In this document: positions 23,545-34,351 of the stretch, in pieces
Layout: every line of letters begins with the position of its first letter
Numbering within the stretch: position 1 is the first letter of the stretch
From: Portunus trituberculatus
Taxonomy: Eukaryota > Arthropoda > Malacostraca > Decapoda > Portunidae
NCBI RefSeq assembly: GCF_017591435.1
Contig: NC_059292.1
Location: 21,309,986-21,373,985, forward strand
DNA: 64,000 nt
Direction: 5' to 3'
Notes under the pieces: model-generated
The model's input: only the letters and a program-made list of their open reading frames with translations
What the model was told of the DNA's origin: nothing
Database searches by the model: none
Program-made: the position numbers and the translations under genes

Positions 23545-23765
23545 TCTGCTATGACTGCATATATGCGAGTGGAGAGCGTATACGGGAAGTGCAAGCAGAG
23601 AGTGCAAGCTTGAGCGCAAGTATAGGATGGGAGAGGAGAGCGCCAGTGCAAGCAGAGAGTGCAAGTGTGAGCAAAGAGCACAGGTGAGAGTGGAGAGCAT
23701 ACGTGGGAGTGGGGAGTGGAAGCCTGAGCGATAGTGAGAGTGCAAGCAGAGAGCGCGAGCACTTT
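23545..23765 (+). repeat. Degenerate minisatellite
   Basis: Variants of GAGAGTGCAAGC(T/A)TGAGCG and GTGGAGAGCATACG recur at irregular spacing of roughly 30-36 bp, for example GTGCAAGCAGAGAG at about 23598, 23650 and 23740. It encodes nothing recognisable. Confidence 0.7.
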
Positions 23766-24071
23766 GGTAACTCCACAAAATGAGCGGATAAGTAGTAGCA
23801 GAAGGGTCTGGTCTGAAAGAGTGGAGGAGCTTGAGCAGAACTTAATTTTGAGAGTGCTTGCCAAGCTCTGCTAATATGAACAACTAGCCACTACTGCCAA
23901 TGACCATGTACTAATTTCTCCCTTACCATGGAAACTCAAGTCAAGATGTGGAGAAATTAGTAGGCACAAGTGTAGTATTGCAAACCCTGACAAATGTCCC
24001 ACATTGGAATCCTTCATGACACTAGCATAAGGCATCTAAGATACACCAACCTTTCACAATTTATTTCCTCA

Positions 24072-24223
24072 CCAGTGATGGCTCATGTATAGGCACTGTG
24101 GAACTGCAGCATTCCCTTATTTTCACTTATTATCAATAATACTAAATACTGTATAGTGAATTTTTTTTTTTTTTATTTATACTTCTACAATATATAATCC
24201 TTAAGCTTAATGTAAGTAGCTAT
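24072..24223 (+). repeat. Interspersed repeat, copy 2 of 2
   Basis: Same family as 925-1092: GTATAGGCACTGTGGAACTG, T-run, ATATAATCCTTAAG. It ends 8 bp before the TTAA of the piggyBac-like element. Confidence 0.7.
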
Positions 24224-24845
24224 CCCTCGGTTTAACTCTTAATGTACGGTGATCGTTTCGGGACGATTGTAGCGTCGTGTGTGGAGAGGTGGGAATCGTT
24301 CTGGAAATCATGATTTTTCTGCGCTAAACGTTTCAATCTCTCCCCCTCACTATTGGTCCTGGGGCAAGTGGAGGTATCTGGCATCTTTTCTCGCTCACCT
24401 CCTTGAGCCTTGAGACATATGTTCCCTCACAATAGGTCACCTTTTCACATTTTGAGGCAACATCTGGCAACCCCCGTGACCCGGAGGGAGGAAACGGTAC
24501 TCCAAGTGATGTTATGTCAGTGTTGCTCAGTAATGACAATGAGAACAGTGATTTCTTTTTATTGAGACAGAAGAAAGTGAAAACTCCAGTAGTGATTCTG
24601 ATAGTGATCTGGGAGACAGAGACCAACCCTCAAAGCAACATTCATAAACCTCCTTACGTACTCCCAACAAGCAATGCGCTGGTGTGTGTCACCCATGGTT
24701 GCCTATACAGGACTGTGCTTGTCGGCCAAGTCATGTGAATCCCATTGCTAATAAGAGCTTCCAGATTCCAATTATTATAGAAATCCACAATACTTGTAAT
24801 ATGTGGTTTCTTTTTCTTTACCTGTTTTGCACATCATTTCATATA

Positions 24846-25798
24846 CAGAAAGGTCTCGGTTTACGTCAGAGTTACGTTCCTGAAACATGACGTAAGTTGA
24901 TTTTGTATGTAACTCGAGTTTCCGTACATTTCAAAGCATATTATCGAGTTTTCAACCAATCATTGTTTATGGTCATTCAGGTAAGTTAAAGGTTATATTG
25001 TTATATTATTTACAACTATGTAGGAATATGAAACACAAGCTTGTTTTTGTTGTTGATTAGGGCCACGAACCCGAAGGACTGCAGGTTGCCGAGAGGGGTG
25101 GACGCCTGAGGTCGCCAGGAGGGTGGGCAGGTCAAATGTTGTGACGCCCAGGGCGGACAGCTGGGAGTTTAGTGCAGTGCAGTGGGAGTAGAAGCGTGGG
25201 CAGTGGAGTAGGAAATGCAATAGGAAAGGGCAATAGGGATCAGCAGACAGGCGCAGATGATGCAAGTGAGCTGCGAGTGTCATGTGGCCCAGGCGAAGGC
25301 TCCGGAGTCGTTATTGTTGTGATGGGTGCGAACCCTAAAGGTCGTCAACCTCCCCGTTGTCATGGTAACGGGCTTCCCATTTTCTTCTTCACTCCCTCAC
25401 ACACAGCTGCTGCCTCCCTTCTCATGTCTTTTAATTATGTCCTCTTTTTCTTGTAGCGTAATGGTTTTCTTTTTCTTAGCATCATTGCTGTCACTAAGGA
25501 GTTTTCTCTTTGGTGCCATTGAGCAAGATACTAAGAACTTGAGTCAGTAAACGCAGAAGTAGGATAACACTCTTGCCAGGGGCGACGGTGTGGTGGAACT
25601 GAGGCAGGGTGTTATTATATTCAAGCGTGCGGAGGGCGGTGTGGCGGGTAACCACTAGTGACGCCTGGCCAACAATAATAAATCCGCGCTTTACGATTTA
25701 TAAATTTTCAATTTTTAAATCTTAAATTGCCTTATAGTGGACTGACGTAACTACGAGTTTGACGTAACTCGAGACCGACGTAACCCGGGACTTTACTG
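24846..25798. mobile_element. Pogo/Tigger-type element CAGTAAGGTC family, long copy 2
   Basis: The left end CAGAAAGGTCTCGGTTTACG (one substitution) and the right end GTAACCCGGGACTTTACTG abut TA. It is collinear with 19434-20365, including the captured minus-strand LINE C-terminal segment (about 25090-25290). The block GACGCCTGGCCAACAATAAT near the right end differs slightly from the other copy. Confidence 0.9.
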
Positions 25799-25872
25799 TA
25801 TCTGAGTTCGCATTTTCTTGACATGAAAGTGCAAAAGTTCCTACTCTTACATCAAATTCAAATGCCCAAATG

Positions 25873-25873
<1 letters not shown>

Positions 25874-25969
<96 letters not shown>
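25874..25969. repeat. (GA)n microsatellite
   Basis: About 95 bp of pure GA repeat inside the piggyBac-like element. Confidence 0.97.
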
Positions 25970-25971
<2 letters not shown>

Positions 25972-26528
25972 TGCGTGGTGTTATCGGAGCTTAGGGGATA
26001 TTTCTTAGTGGTGGGTTCTGCCATGAACTTTTTGATATGCAATAACTTTGCTCTCAGAAGTCATAACATGTTGAAAACTACATCACTGTATTCAGAATAA
26101 CACAAAGAAATATGCTTTTATAAGGAAAAAATATTTTTAGCATTTTTGATAGGTGTGATTTTTCTCCACTGTTACAGACGGAAAGTAAATCAACCCCCCG
26201 TACTTTAATGGTTAAAAAAATATATATATAGTATATACAAAAATCTTTTTATGGAATTGCGCACATCTCAGTTCCATGCTTTGCGCATGTGCGCATAGGA
26301 GGTTGCTTGCAGACTGTGAGGGAAAGGGAGCACTGTCATTCCCACAGTGCCGACCTTGGCGCGCTCGTGAAAGGTAGTATTTATTCTTTGCTCTGAGTGT
26401 GTTGTGCTTAAAAACTGTGTACATAGTAAAAAATTATTCATCTTTTCACACAAATTGAAATAAGAAGAATGAATTTAATTTTCAAATCAGTGGATCAAGA
26501 TTGAACTGTGACAGTTTAGATTATAGTA

Positions 26529-27292
26529 CCATATTTGATGGCTCATAAGATGCACCTTTTCTCCCCCAAAAAAATCTCAGGAAACGGGCCTGCTTCCTAT
26601 GAGGCCAAGGTTCAGGATTGAGGCAGTGGTTGGTGGTCTGTCTATGGCAACAGAACCTATAAATTCAAATCCCAGACATCTTTGCACATGTAAACAAAGT
26701 AATGATTGGTACTACACAATAAAACAACTCTTTCTTGAAAGGTAACAATATGTAATAGGTCATACTTACCAGTAATTCACATAGAATGACACATGTCAGG
26801 AAGAATTTCCATACATCACAAAAACCAAAACAAAAAACCATGATCAGCAATCTTGATCATGATATGGGCAAGACTCACTGCATTCTTTACAGTGTTACTC
26901 CTTGAGGTAAGACACACTCTCACGCAATTAAAATTACAACTATCATTTAACATTCATTCTTACTTCACAATACATGTAAAAAATAAAATATATATATGAA
27001 AAAAGAAAAATTATGATTATTAGACCTGTCGTCTCTTAGTCAGTGTTGACGCCATATGCCAGGCACATGTTTACAACATTGGTACATAGGTACATAGCAA
27101 ATATTAAAGTTTTTAAATGCAAAATACTAGGATCTAATAATGATCTAAATGCATGCGAATCTTCAAATGTCAGGTGAAATCCTTCATTTCATATGAAGAG
27201 CTTAAATCCATTCATTTACCTTATTTTCATTTCAATGTTTGCCAAAACTGGGTGCATTTTATGAGCCCATGCATCTTATGAGTCATCAAATA
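26529..27292. mobile_element. TA-target MITE, TIR CCATATTTGATG
   Basis: The left end CCATATTTGATGGCTCATAA and the right end TTATGAGTCATCAAATATGG are inverted. Each is bordered by TA (26527-26528 and 27293-27294). It is 764 bp and non-coding. The terminus style (CC.TATTT...TAAGATGCA) resembles the element at 30459-31376. Confidence 0.88.
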
Positions 27293-27403
27293 TGGTAATT
27301 AAAAAATGTTTGATTTTCTTCTTTTAGAATACTATCAAGTTTGAGTAAATTTTCTCATATTTGCGTGTTTCCTTTAACATTTTATTTTATTTCATTTTTT
27401 TTT

Positions 27404-27668
27404 ACTGTAAGGCCTATAGTGCCTATAGGCACACTTGAAGAGTGTATGGGAAGCGCTGTTCAGCTTCCGCCCATTAGTGGCCCATATCATCCCCAAAGCT
27501 CATCTTGGGCATAATCACGTACAACCTGGGTATGGTGATATGTAGATAATTTTAAACCACTCGACAATTGGCAACGTGTTTAAGACTGTACGTGGCAGGA
27601 TTTGAACCTACGTGTGGACATCTGCCCGATCCCATGCTCACCACCTTATCCACTATGCCACTGCCTCC
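27404..27668 (-). mobile_element. tRNA-derived SINE (family 2), minus copy
   Basis: Read on the minus strand, a tRNA-like head has GGCAGTGGCATAGTGGATAA (A-box region) and B-box-like AGGTTCAAATCC. A body shared with 35925-36255 follows (TCTACATATCACCATACCCAGG, CATACACTCTTCAAGTGTGC), then an A-rich end. It lies in ANAPC4 intron 2, in the same orientation as the gene. Confidence 0.85.
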
Positions 27669-27800
27669 TTAAAATACTAAACAACAAATACTAAACAACA
27701 GCTAAAATTTTTTTGTAGCAGCACACCCACTGATTTTAGCAATGAGCCACCACTGTTCTTCACCCCAATAATTCTACATTCTTAAGTAAAATCACCTTAC

Positions 27801-27929
27801 CTGTCGAGTATCCCACAGCAAGGATCTTGCTGTCAGGTCGCCAAGCCAGCCCTGTGACCTTAATCCCCTCCCCGGGCGCACTGATGACCCACACTCTTTG
27901 CCAAGAGAGTCTGTGCATTGCCACCTGAC
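27801..27929 (-). CDS. ANAPC4: ANAPC4 exon 2
   Basis: This 129-nt minus-strand exon has acceptor TTCTCTTGCAG (AG at 27931-27930) and donor GTAAGG from 27800. Translation contains QVAMHRLSWQRVW and KVTGLAWRPDSKILAVGYST. It matches the ANAPC4 WD40 domain (LLHRL..HRVW and VTCLAWRPDGKLLA in human). Both borders split Gly codons (phase 1). About 16.9 kb of transposon-rich intron separates it from exon 3. Confidence 0.93.
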
Positions 27930-28194
27930 CTGCAAGAGAAAAAAGGTAATCAGCCTGTCTATGGGGTAGGTTGGTGGGTTGACCAACAGTGGTGAAGTAA
28001 CACCCATATGCTGCCTATCAACCTTATCCTTAACAGTGTGAAGGGAACTTTGGGAGGCAATTAACCTGTTCATCAAAGTGGGTTTACTGTGGTGTAATGC
28101 ACAGTGGTCAAAGAGCCCCCACATACTTACTATCAACCTTATCTTTGACTGCAGACTGCATCGGGGAGGTCTGATGGACAGTGTGAGTCTCTGC

Positions 28195-28354
28195 ACATGC
28201 ATCACTCAAAAGATGATAACTTCTTTACCATCCTCAGAATTCCCTTCTAATAACACTTCTTTCAACTTGTTTGGGACCAGCATCTCAGTAGGCCTTTTCT
28301 TTAATCACCATTTTTGTTGCCCTTGGCTAGTTTTCCCTCTTACATAAAAAAAAA

Positions 28355-28380
<26 letters not shown>
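28195..28380 (+). mobile_element. LINE 3' end fragment with (A)n(TAAA)n tail
   Basis: TTGTTGCCCTTGGCTAGTTT, then CCCTCTTACATA and an A-run passing into AAAT repeats. This matches the 3' terminus style of the LINE at 1190-2733. Only about 150 bp remain. It lies between ANAPC4 exons 1 and 2. Confidence 0.65.
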
Positions 28381-28385
<5 letters not shown>

Positions 28386-28663
28386 CTGCATCTAAAACTA
28401 CAAGATTGATCTAACTAACTCCACCTCCACAAAAAATATGATCTCTTCACAGAATGATGATAATGAGAACTACTTTGTGTAGAAAGGAAGGAGGTAAGCT
28501 TTTTTTGTCCACTTTCAAACAGGACAGGTTATTGCTGTGTTTGTATTAAGATGCTGGCCAGAGGTTGAGAAACATCTTCAGGGGTTATTTAAGTGCTTGA
28601 GTGCTGTACAAATAGCATCATTATTAAAACAAACAATAGCTCCTCATGGCTCTCTTCCCTCAC

Positions 28664-28775
28664 CTTTGATATTTGCAATAGCCACCAGATCCATCTTGGG
28701 TGACCACACACACTTTATTATCTCATTAGCAACATGGCGCTCCTCCACCTGCTTCATGATGCAGGTCGCTGCCAT
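28664..28775 (-). CDS. ANAPC4: ANAPC4 exon 1 (first coding exon)
   Basis: This 112-nt minus-strand exon starts at ATG 28775-28773 and ends before donor GTGAGG (from 28663). It reads MAATCIMKQVEERHV, then NEIIKCVWSPKMDLVAIANI. The WSPKMDLVAIAN block matches the first WD40 strand of ANAPC4 (WSPKRDLIALAN in human). The last base plus GT of exon 2 makes Gly. The frame stays open upstream of this ATG for at least 13 codons. An earlier start or an untranslated exon farther upstream therefore cannot be excluded. The chosen ATG gives the usual short N-terminal lead. Confidence 0.85.
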
Positions 28776-28940
28776 GCTGTACAGTCCTTTACCGATCACA
28801 GCCAGCAGGAACCACAGGTGGGTGCTTCATATATAAGACTACCACTCACAGATTCAATCCCATTCAACTCCATCATGTTCTGAAAAGTAAGAAGTTTAAC
28901 TATAAAAACTTCACAGAACTTGGTAGGAATGTAAAGAGTA
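28776..28940. other. ANAPC4 upstream gap (165 bp)
   Basis: This short stretch separates the ANAPC4 start codon from the fold-back element. I see no clear TATA box or initiator in it. It is the only non-repeat DNA immediately upstream of the coding start. Confidence 0.5.
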
Positions 28941-30252
28941 CAGTAATACTCCGGTTAACGAACGTTCGTTTAACGAATTTCCGGTTTAATGTACTATATA
29001 AAGTTAGACCAAAAAATCTGCATAACGTACAACCACATCCGTTTTATCAAATTTTCTGGGTTTGAATTTGCCGGGTGAGGGACCGAATGCGGCAGCTTTA
29101 CTGTGATTGGCTGGCTCCCCGCCTCTGTCTCTAGTGCTCCTGGAGCTGGATCCAAGATTCTTTAACAATGTCAGAGCAGCCTCTTGCAGCGAAATGGCAT
29201 CCATGAACGCTTGGAAGGATGGTGACAAGGTTGCTATCAAGTTGTTCTGAGGTTGCTGGGAACACCACCTGGTGGTGTTACTGTTTTATATATGCATATA
29301 TGTTCACAAAACAACATTTCTATTAGCTTTTTACAAACCTTGCCCCCAAGAAAGGATTGTTTTGTAATGCATAAAGTGAAATCTTACATGGAATACCAAA
29401 AAATAAAGCAGAGATGAGATCGGCCACAGACGAAGCGGGAGACTCGCGGCCACTCAGCCGCTTCTTCTTCTTCTTGTGACCCTTTTGCTTGCGTGTTACT
29501 TTCATCATGATGTTTATGTTTTCACTCCTCTATTGCCTGCTATAATGGGTATCATATCTTAGTATTCATATACGGTCATGCCACGAGATAACCTTGACTC
29601 CGTGGCACTGAGTGATAGTGAATTACTAATGAAATACCGCGGTATTTCATTAATACTTCACTATCACTCAGTGCCACGGAGTCAAGGTTATCCTCATGGC
29701 ATGAGCATATATGAATACTAAGATATGATATCCATTATAGCAGGCAATAGAGGAGTGGAAACAAATATCATGGGGAAAACCAACACGCAGGCTAAAAGAG
29801 TCACAAGAAGAAGAAGCGGCCAAGTCGCCGTGAGTGTGCCGCTTTGTCTGTGCTTCATCTCATCTCTGCTTAATTTTTCTGTATTCCATACAAGATTTCA
29901 CTTTATGCATTACAAAACAATCCTTTCTTGGGGGCAAGGTTTGTAAAAAGCTAATAGAAGTGTTATTTTTTTAACATAAATGTTAGAATGGGAGAGAATT
30001 TGTACGTAGCTCCTCTAACTTCCAATGATTCATATGACATCATAAAAGCAGTGGTACACTTGTGGCCCAATATGCTGCCAAACGTATATATAATTCATTT
30101 TTTTAACCCATGTGGTATGTTGGGGACCAGCCCAGAATGCATCCCCCCCTATTTCCATGATTTCCTATGGGAAAATTACGTCCGCTTAACAAATTTTCGC
30201 TCTATGAACAGCTTTGACACCTCTATCCTGTTCGTTAAGCGGAGTATTACTG
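28941..30252. mobile_element. Palindromic fold-back element, copy B
   Basis: The ends CAGTAATACTCCGGTTAACG and GTTAAGCGGAGTATTACTG are flanked by TA. The centre is TACCGCGGTA at about 29640. The arms run about 29285-29640 and 29641-29955 with the same blocks as copy A. A right-hand segment (29956-30110) carries an extra insertion ending near TATATAATTC. It is 1312 bp, the most complete copy. Confidence 0.93.
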
Positions 30253-30458
30253 TATCTGGCCATCTTGGACCCTTACAAATCAATTGACTGTGTTCCATCC
30301 ATTTCTTGGCCAGGCAACAGTAAGAGATTTTTTCAGAATTAAATCTAACAATATACAAGTATTCTTCGATTTATGCGAGTCGAGATTATGTGATTTTGAC
30401 ATAACACAAAGTAAAAGATGTAATCATTTTTTTCAAATTATGCGTATTGTTTAAAATA
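30253..30458. other. Transposon-end-like sequence
   Basis: TATACAAGTATTCTTCGATTTATGCGAG near 30350 resembles the CTTGATTTATGCGTG sequence at 15510. It is probably the remnant of another pogo-type terminus. No gene is seen. Confidence 0.4.
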
Positions 30459-31376
30459 CTGTATTTTACGGCTTGCAAGACGCTGCATCTTGGAAGACGC
30501 ACCCTAATATTTGAAAGAAATTTCTATGAAAAAAAAAAAGTCATTCTCATACAAGAATGGATTCACCATATACCCGACCACTGAACACAAAAACATAAGA
30601 AGCAAGGAGCCTGCAAGACACTATTGTTTCACCACTCATTACAAATTTGCTGGAGCACTCACCACAAATTTAAAACTATGTAAATAAAAACACCTTAGGT
30701 AAATACATATACACAGTGAAATAATCCATCTCTTGTTTTAGTGGCGGGCGACAGCATGTTTTGGACTTGTTGTTTACATTATGTACTTGCTTTGGCGGTA
30801 CATATACTAAAATTGGAACGATACAGAGTTTACATTATGGAATCACTTGTCCGATCGCCGAAACCAAACACGTCAGTGCTGCAGTTTGTATTTATTTTAT
30901 TTTGCAGTCGTGCTTCAAAGGCTTTATCAATGTGAATACAATTCACAAGTGGAGTTTTGACTCTTGCTTGAATGAGTAAGCCACTTGGATGTTCTATTAA
31001 TAAAGGTATAAAGGCACCTGGCATGATGTGTGTGCGCATTCATGTGCATGTATGTGTGTGTTGCAATGAGATGAGGGAGCGGCCCATTTTCTCCACACGT
31101 TGAGTAGGCTGCAGGAAGGATTATGGTATTGGAAATACTTGTAACACCTAAGTACTGAGTTTACATAATATAAAAGGCTAAATTAAATGGTACTTAAGCT
31201 AACATCATAATGTAATGACTCAACATACAAATCCAGGTTGCTATCTGTCAAGTGTTCAAGCTCACTTGAGGTTGGATGCTGCCTTACAATACAACATTCA
31301 TCTTGGAAGACGCACTAGTATTTTTCAGGGTATTTTTTTAGGAAAAAAAGTGCATCTTGTAAGCCGTAAAATACGG
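30459..31376. mobile_element. TA-target MITE, TIR CYGTATTTTACGGC
   Basis: The left end CTGTATTTTACGGCTTGCAA and the right end GTAAGCCGTAAAATACGG are inverted, with TA at 30457-30458 and 31377-31378. It is 918 bp. The internal repeat TCTTGGAAGACGCAC occurs near both ends. It is non-coding. Confidence 0.88.
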
Positions 31377-31378
31377 TA

Positions 31379-32032
31379 ACACTGTCACGAAGATCAAGTT
31401 GTGCGGCTGGTTCAGTTTCATGATGCAGCCACCAGGTGCACTGGGTGTTCCCCCACCCAACACGGTCCCTTTGTACAGTACCCAAAAACCTTGGCTTTAA
31501 ATGGGCTCTCTAATATAATCATGATTATTTTGTAATTACCATATATATAGAGAGCTGCTACCAGTAAAACAAGACCGACAAACATTTGTCTTGTCCAGAT
31601 GTTGGCGGCTTTGTTTACATTGCGACATCACGGAAGAGAGTTTGAACATGTGGTGACCAGATGCAGATAAGAATGGAGGAGAAAAAAAAAAAAAATCATA
31701 TTACACAAATTAACCAGAATAACATGATATCAAGATGCCTTGCTGGTATGGCAAATCTCAATAGTTACAAGATTCTGTGACAGCTAGTGATGCATGCTAA
31801 ACGTCAAGAAGATCAGCATATACTGTCTTGCTGTCAGTTAGACCATGTTACTATATCAATGATCATTCTTTGTTTATTGCATCTGAGAGGTGCAAAAAAA
31901 GTATTTGTTAGAGGATAAATGCTGCAGGGACCGCAGGGTGCGTGCTGAGTCGCTCTCTCAGATGCAGCTGTGGGTTCAGGAACAGATCAATCTATTTACA
32001 TTGATTCCTATGGGGAAAATAGATTTTGATTC
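31379..32032. other. Fragments of TA-target and Harbinger-type elements
   Basis: No gene is seen. AACAAGACCGACAAACATTTGTCTTG near 31570 resembles the interior of the Harbinger-type copies. GATTCCTATGGGGAAAATAG near 32000 resembles the subterminal TTTCCTATGGGAAAATTA of the fold-back family. Confidence 0.45.
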
Positions 32033-32055
32033 ACACACACACACACACACACACA
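32033..32055. repeat. (CA)n microsatellite, 5' junction of a LINE copy
   Basis: A pure CA tract directly precedes a 5'-truncated LINE copy. Confidence 0.95.
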
Positions 32056-32332
32056 TGGACCAAGTGGATAATGAGAAACTGATCCTGAGAGAAGAATATG
32101 ACATTCGAAGCACAAGATCGCATAGTAAAAAGCTGAGAAAGGGAAGATGTTTGAGAGATGTTAAAAAATATAGTTGCCCACAAAGATGTGCTGAGACGCG
32201 GAACAGTTTGAGTGAAGAAGTGGTGTCAGCAACGAGTGTGCATAGTTTTAAAGAAAAATTGGATAAGTGTAGATATGGATACGGGGCCACACGAGCATAA
32301 AGCCCAGGCCCTGTAAAACTACAACTAGGTAA
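32056..32332 (+). mobile_element. 5'-truncated AC-anchored LINE, 3' end copy 1
   Basis: It encodes the last roughly 80 residues of the ORF2 seen in full at 46284-50447: KDVKKYSxPQRC-type, SVHSFKEKLDKCRYGYGATRA, stop. It then has CCAGGCCCTGTAAAACTACA and ACTAGGTAAACACAC. (CA)n lies on both sides. The protein tail is open for 81 codons, which suggests fairly recent insertion. Confidence 0.9.
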
Positions 32333-32349
32333 ACACACACACACACACA

Positions 32350-32424
<75 letters not shown>
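32333..32424. repeat. (CA)n followed by (TA)n
   Basis: A CA tract (32333-32352) forms the LINE tail and passes into about 70 bp of TA repeat. The TA repeat leads straight into the fold-back terminus at 32425. Confidence 0.95.
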
Positions 32425-32427
<3 letters not shown>

Positions 32428-33295
32428 TAATACTCCGCTTAACGAACGTTCATTTAACGAATTTCCGGTTTAACGTACTATATAAAGTTAGACCAAAAAT
32501 TCGCATAACGTACAACCACATCCGTTTTAGCGAATTTTCTGGGTTTGAATTTGCTGGGTGAGGGACCGAACACGGTAGTTTCGCTATGATTGGCTGGCTC
32601 CCCGCCTCTGTCTCTGGCGCTCCTGGAGCTGGATCCAAGATTCTTTAACAACGTCAGAGCAGCCTCTTGCAGCGAAATGGCATCCATGAATGCTTGGAGG
32701 GACGCTGACAAGGTTGCTTTCAGGTTGCACTGAGGTTGCTGGGAACACCACCTCTGGAGGTGTCTTATATATGCATTTATGTTCACAAAACAACATTTTT
32801 ATTAGCTTTTTACAAACCTTGCCCTAAGGAAGGATTGTTTTGTAATGCATAAAGTGAAATCTTACATGGAATACCAAAAAATAAAGCAGAGATGAGATGA
32901 ACCACAGACGAAGCGGGAGACTTGCAGCGACTCGGCCGCTTCTTCTTCTTCTTGTGACCCTTTTAGCCTGCGTGTTGTCTTTCCCCATGATAATTGTTTC
33001 CACTCCTCTATTGCCTGCTATAATGGATATCATATCTTAATATTCATATACGCTCATGCCACGAGGATAACTTTCACTACGTGGCACTGAGTGATAGTGA
33101 ATTACTAATGAAATACCGCGGTATTTCATTAATAAAAAAAAGTGATGGTGGTGGTGGTGTAGGGCTGGGGAGTGGGGCGGCGGGCGGATGGGGGGATGGG
33201 GACCATCACTACCACGGAGCGGCTCGCCGTAAGCCGCGGCGAGTAACATGTGGCTACAAATGACTATGTGTTTTCATTAAGTGGAGGTTTACCTG
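32425..33295. mobile_element. Fold-back element, copy C (right arm replaced)
   Basis: The left end CAGTAATACTCCGCTTAACG and the complete left arm run up to the centre TACCGCGGTA (about 33120). The right arm breaks off after GGTATTTCATTAAT. It is replaced by a GGT-repeat and G-rich segment (33140-33240) before a degraded terminus TTCATTAAGTGGAGGTTTACCTG. Confidence 0.85.
33150..33205 (+). repeat. G-rich tract with quadruplex-forming pattern
   Basis: GGTGGTGGTGGTG is followed by six or more runs of three or more G within about 40 nt (33160-33201). This is consistent with G-quadruplex potential. It lies where the right arm of fold-back copy C should be. Confidence 0.6.
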
Positions 33296-34140
33296 CATTC
33301 TGATAACACTATCGTGTTCATGAGAGTTTTTCCTATGTGATGCAATAATTTATTTCAGCATTCAATGATCATCCTTTGAAAATAACGAGCAAAACAAAAC
33401 AGGATATAAACATTTTTATGAAATCGTCGCAGTTCAACTCATCATAATACCATTATCTTTTTTCTTTTGTTAATTTTCTACAATACATCTTGATTGTACA
33501 GTCACTGCTGAGTCTGTTGGTGTTAACCAAATCTAGCTATCCCTTATATGAAGTGAGTTATAGCATATAAAATAAAAACATTTCTCACTGGACATTCGAG
33601 ACAGCCTCTCTGTGGGTGCTAGCGAGAGGGGTGCAGCCAATCAGCACCCAGCTTTTAAACCCGCCTCGGCGCCAGGAATATAAGTTAAGTGAACAAGGTA
33701 TAATTACCCTATTAATTTTTATTATTAGTTATTATTATTAATATTATTATTATTATTAATTCCTACACATGTAACTTAATTGAGTCCAATTACTTATCCA
33801 AGCATTCTGTGATAATCCAAGCTTTGAAATGAAAATTATACACTAAGTTCGTCTTTACTCAGGCAATATGACTTTGCTAGAAGATTATTAGGATTATGTT
33901 ACTAGTTACCTTATTATTCTTATTATCATTAATATTATTATTATTTTATTATTATTATTATTATCATTATTGTTATTATCAATATTATATTATTGCTTAT
34001 TACTAGAGTTTTCTCTGTACAAAGCAATTGTATAGACTTGTGATGAATCGAATAGTTATTAATAAAATGTACTATGTGTTCCTAAAGAACTTTTCGTTTA
34101 ATATTTGATAACCTATCCTTGAGTGTTTTGTTCTACAATA
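33296..34140. other. AT-rich, ATT-repeat region with a promoter-like block
   Basis: No gene is seen. ATT/TTA trinucleotide runs occur at 33715-33760 and 33925-33985. At 33635-33690 a block reads AGCCAATCAGCACC, then TTTTAAACCCGCC, then GGAATATAAGTTAAG. It is CCAAT-like and TATA-like in plus orientation about 40 bp apart. Confidence 0.4.
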
Positions 34141-34164
34141 ATGTGTGTGTGTGTGTGTGTGTGT
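34141..34164. repeat. (TG)n microsatellite, LINE tail
   Basis: A TG tract that is the (CA)n tail of the minus-strand LINE fragment next to it. Confidence 0.95.
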
Positions 34165-34257
34165 ATTTACCTAGTTGTAGTTTTACAGGGCCTGGGCTTT
34201 ATGCTCGTGTGGCCCCATCTCCATATCTACACTTATCCATTTTTTTCTTTAAAAAAA
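34165..34257 (-). mobile_element. 5'-truncated AC-anchored LINE, 3' end copy 2 (minus)
   Basis: On the minus strand it reads GATAAGTGTAGATATGGAGA, GGGGCCACACGAGCATAAAG and CCCAGGCCCTGTAAAACTAC, then ACTAGGTAAATACACAC. It is the same 3' terminus as the copies at 32056 and 46284. Only about 93 bp remain. (AC)n lies on both sides. Confidence 0.9.

Positions 34258-34348
<91 letters not shown>
34258..34348. repeat. (TG)n microsatellite, 5' junction of a LINE copy
   Basis: About 90 bp of pure TG lies at the truncated 5' end of the minus-strand LINE fragment. Confidence 0.96.

Positions 34349-34351
<3 letters not shown>

Larger units (their letters stand above)
24232..26215. mobile_element. piggyBac-like element hosting a pogo-type element
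   Basis: Left TTAA (24232-24235) is followed by CTCTTAATGTACGG. The right end CCGTACTTTAATGG is followed by TTAA (26212-26215). TTAA duplication with inverted ends is the piggyBac signature. A short SNDNENSD frame near 24530 resembles the acidic N-terminus of piggyBac transposases, but no catalytic region is present. A pogo-type element (24846-25798) and a (GA)n tract lie inside. Confidence 0.75.

Noticed and set aside
24514..24738. Host gene exon encoding SNDNENSDFFLLRQKK
   Set aside because: It lies inside TTAA-bounded inverted ends and resembles the acidic start of a piggyBac transposase, so it is treated as part of that element.
26255..26310. NRF1-like palindrome GCGCATGTGCGC as a promoter
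   Set aside because: A single motif inside the ANAPC4 intron between two transposons, with no other promoter sign.
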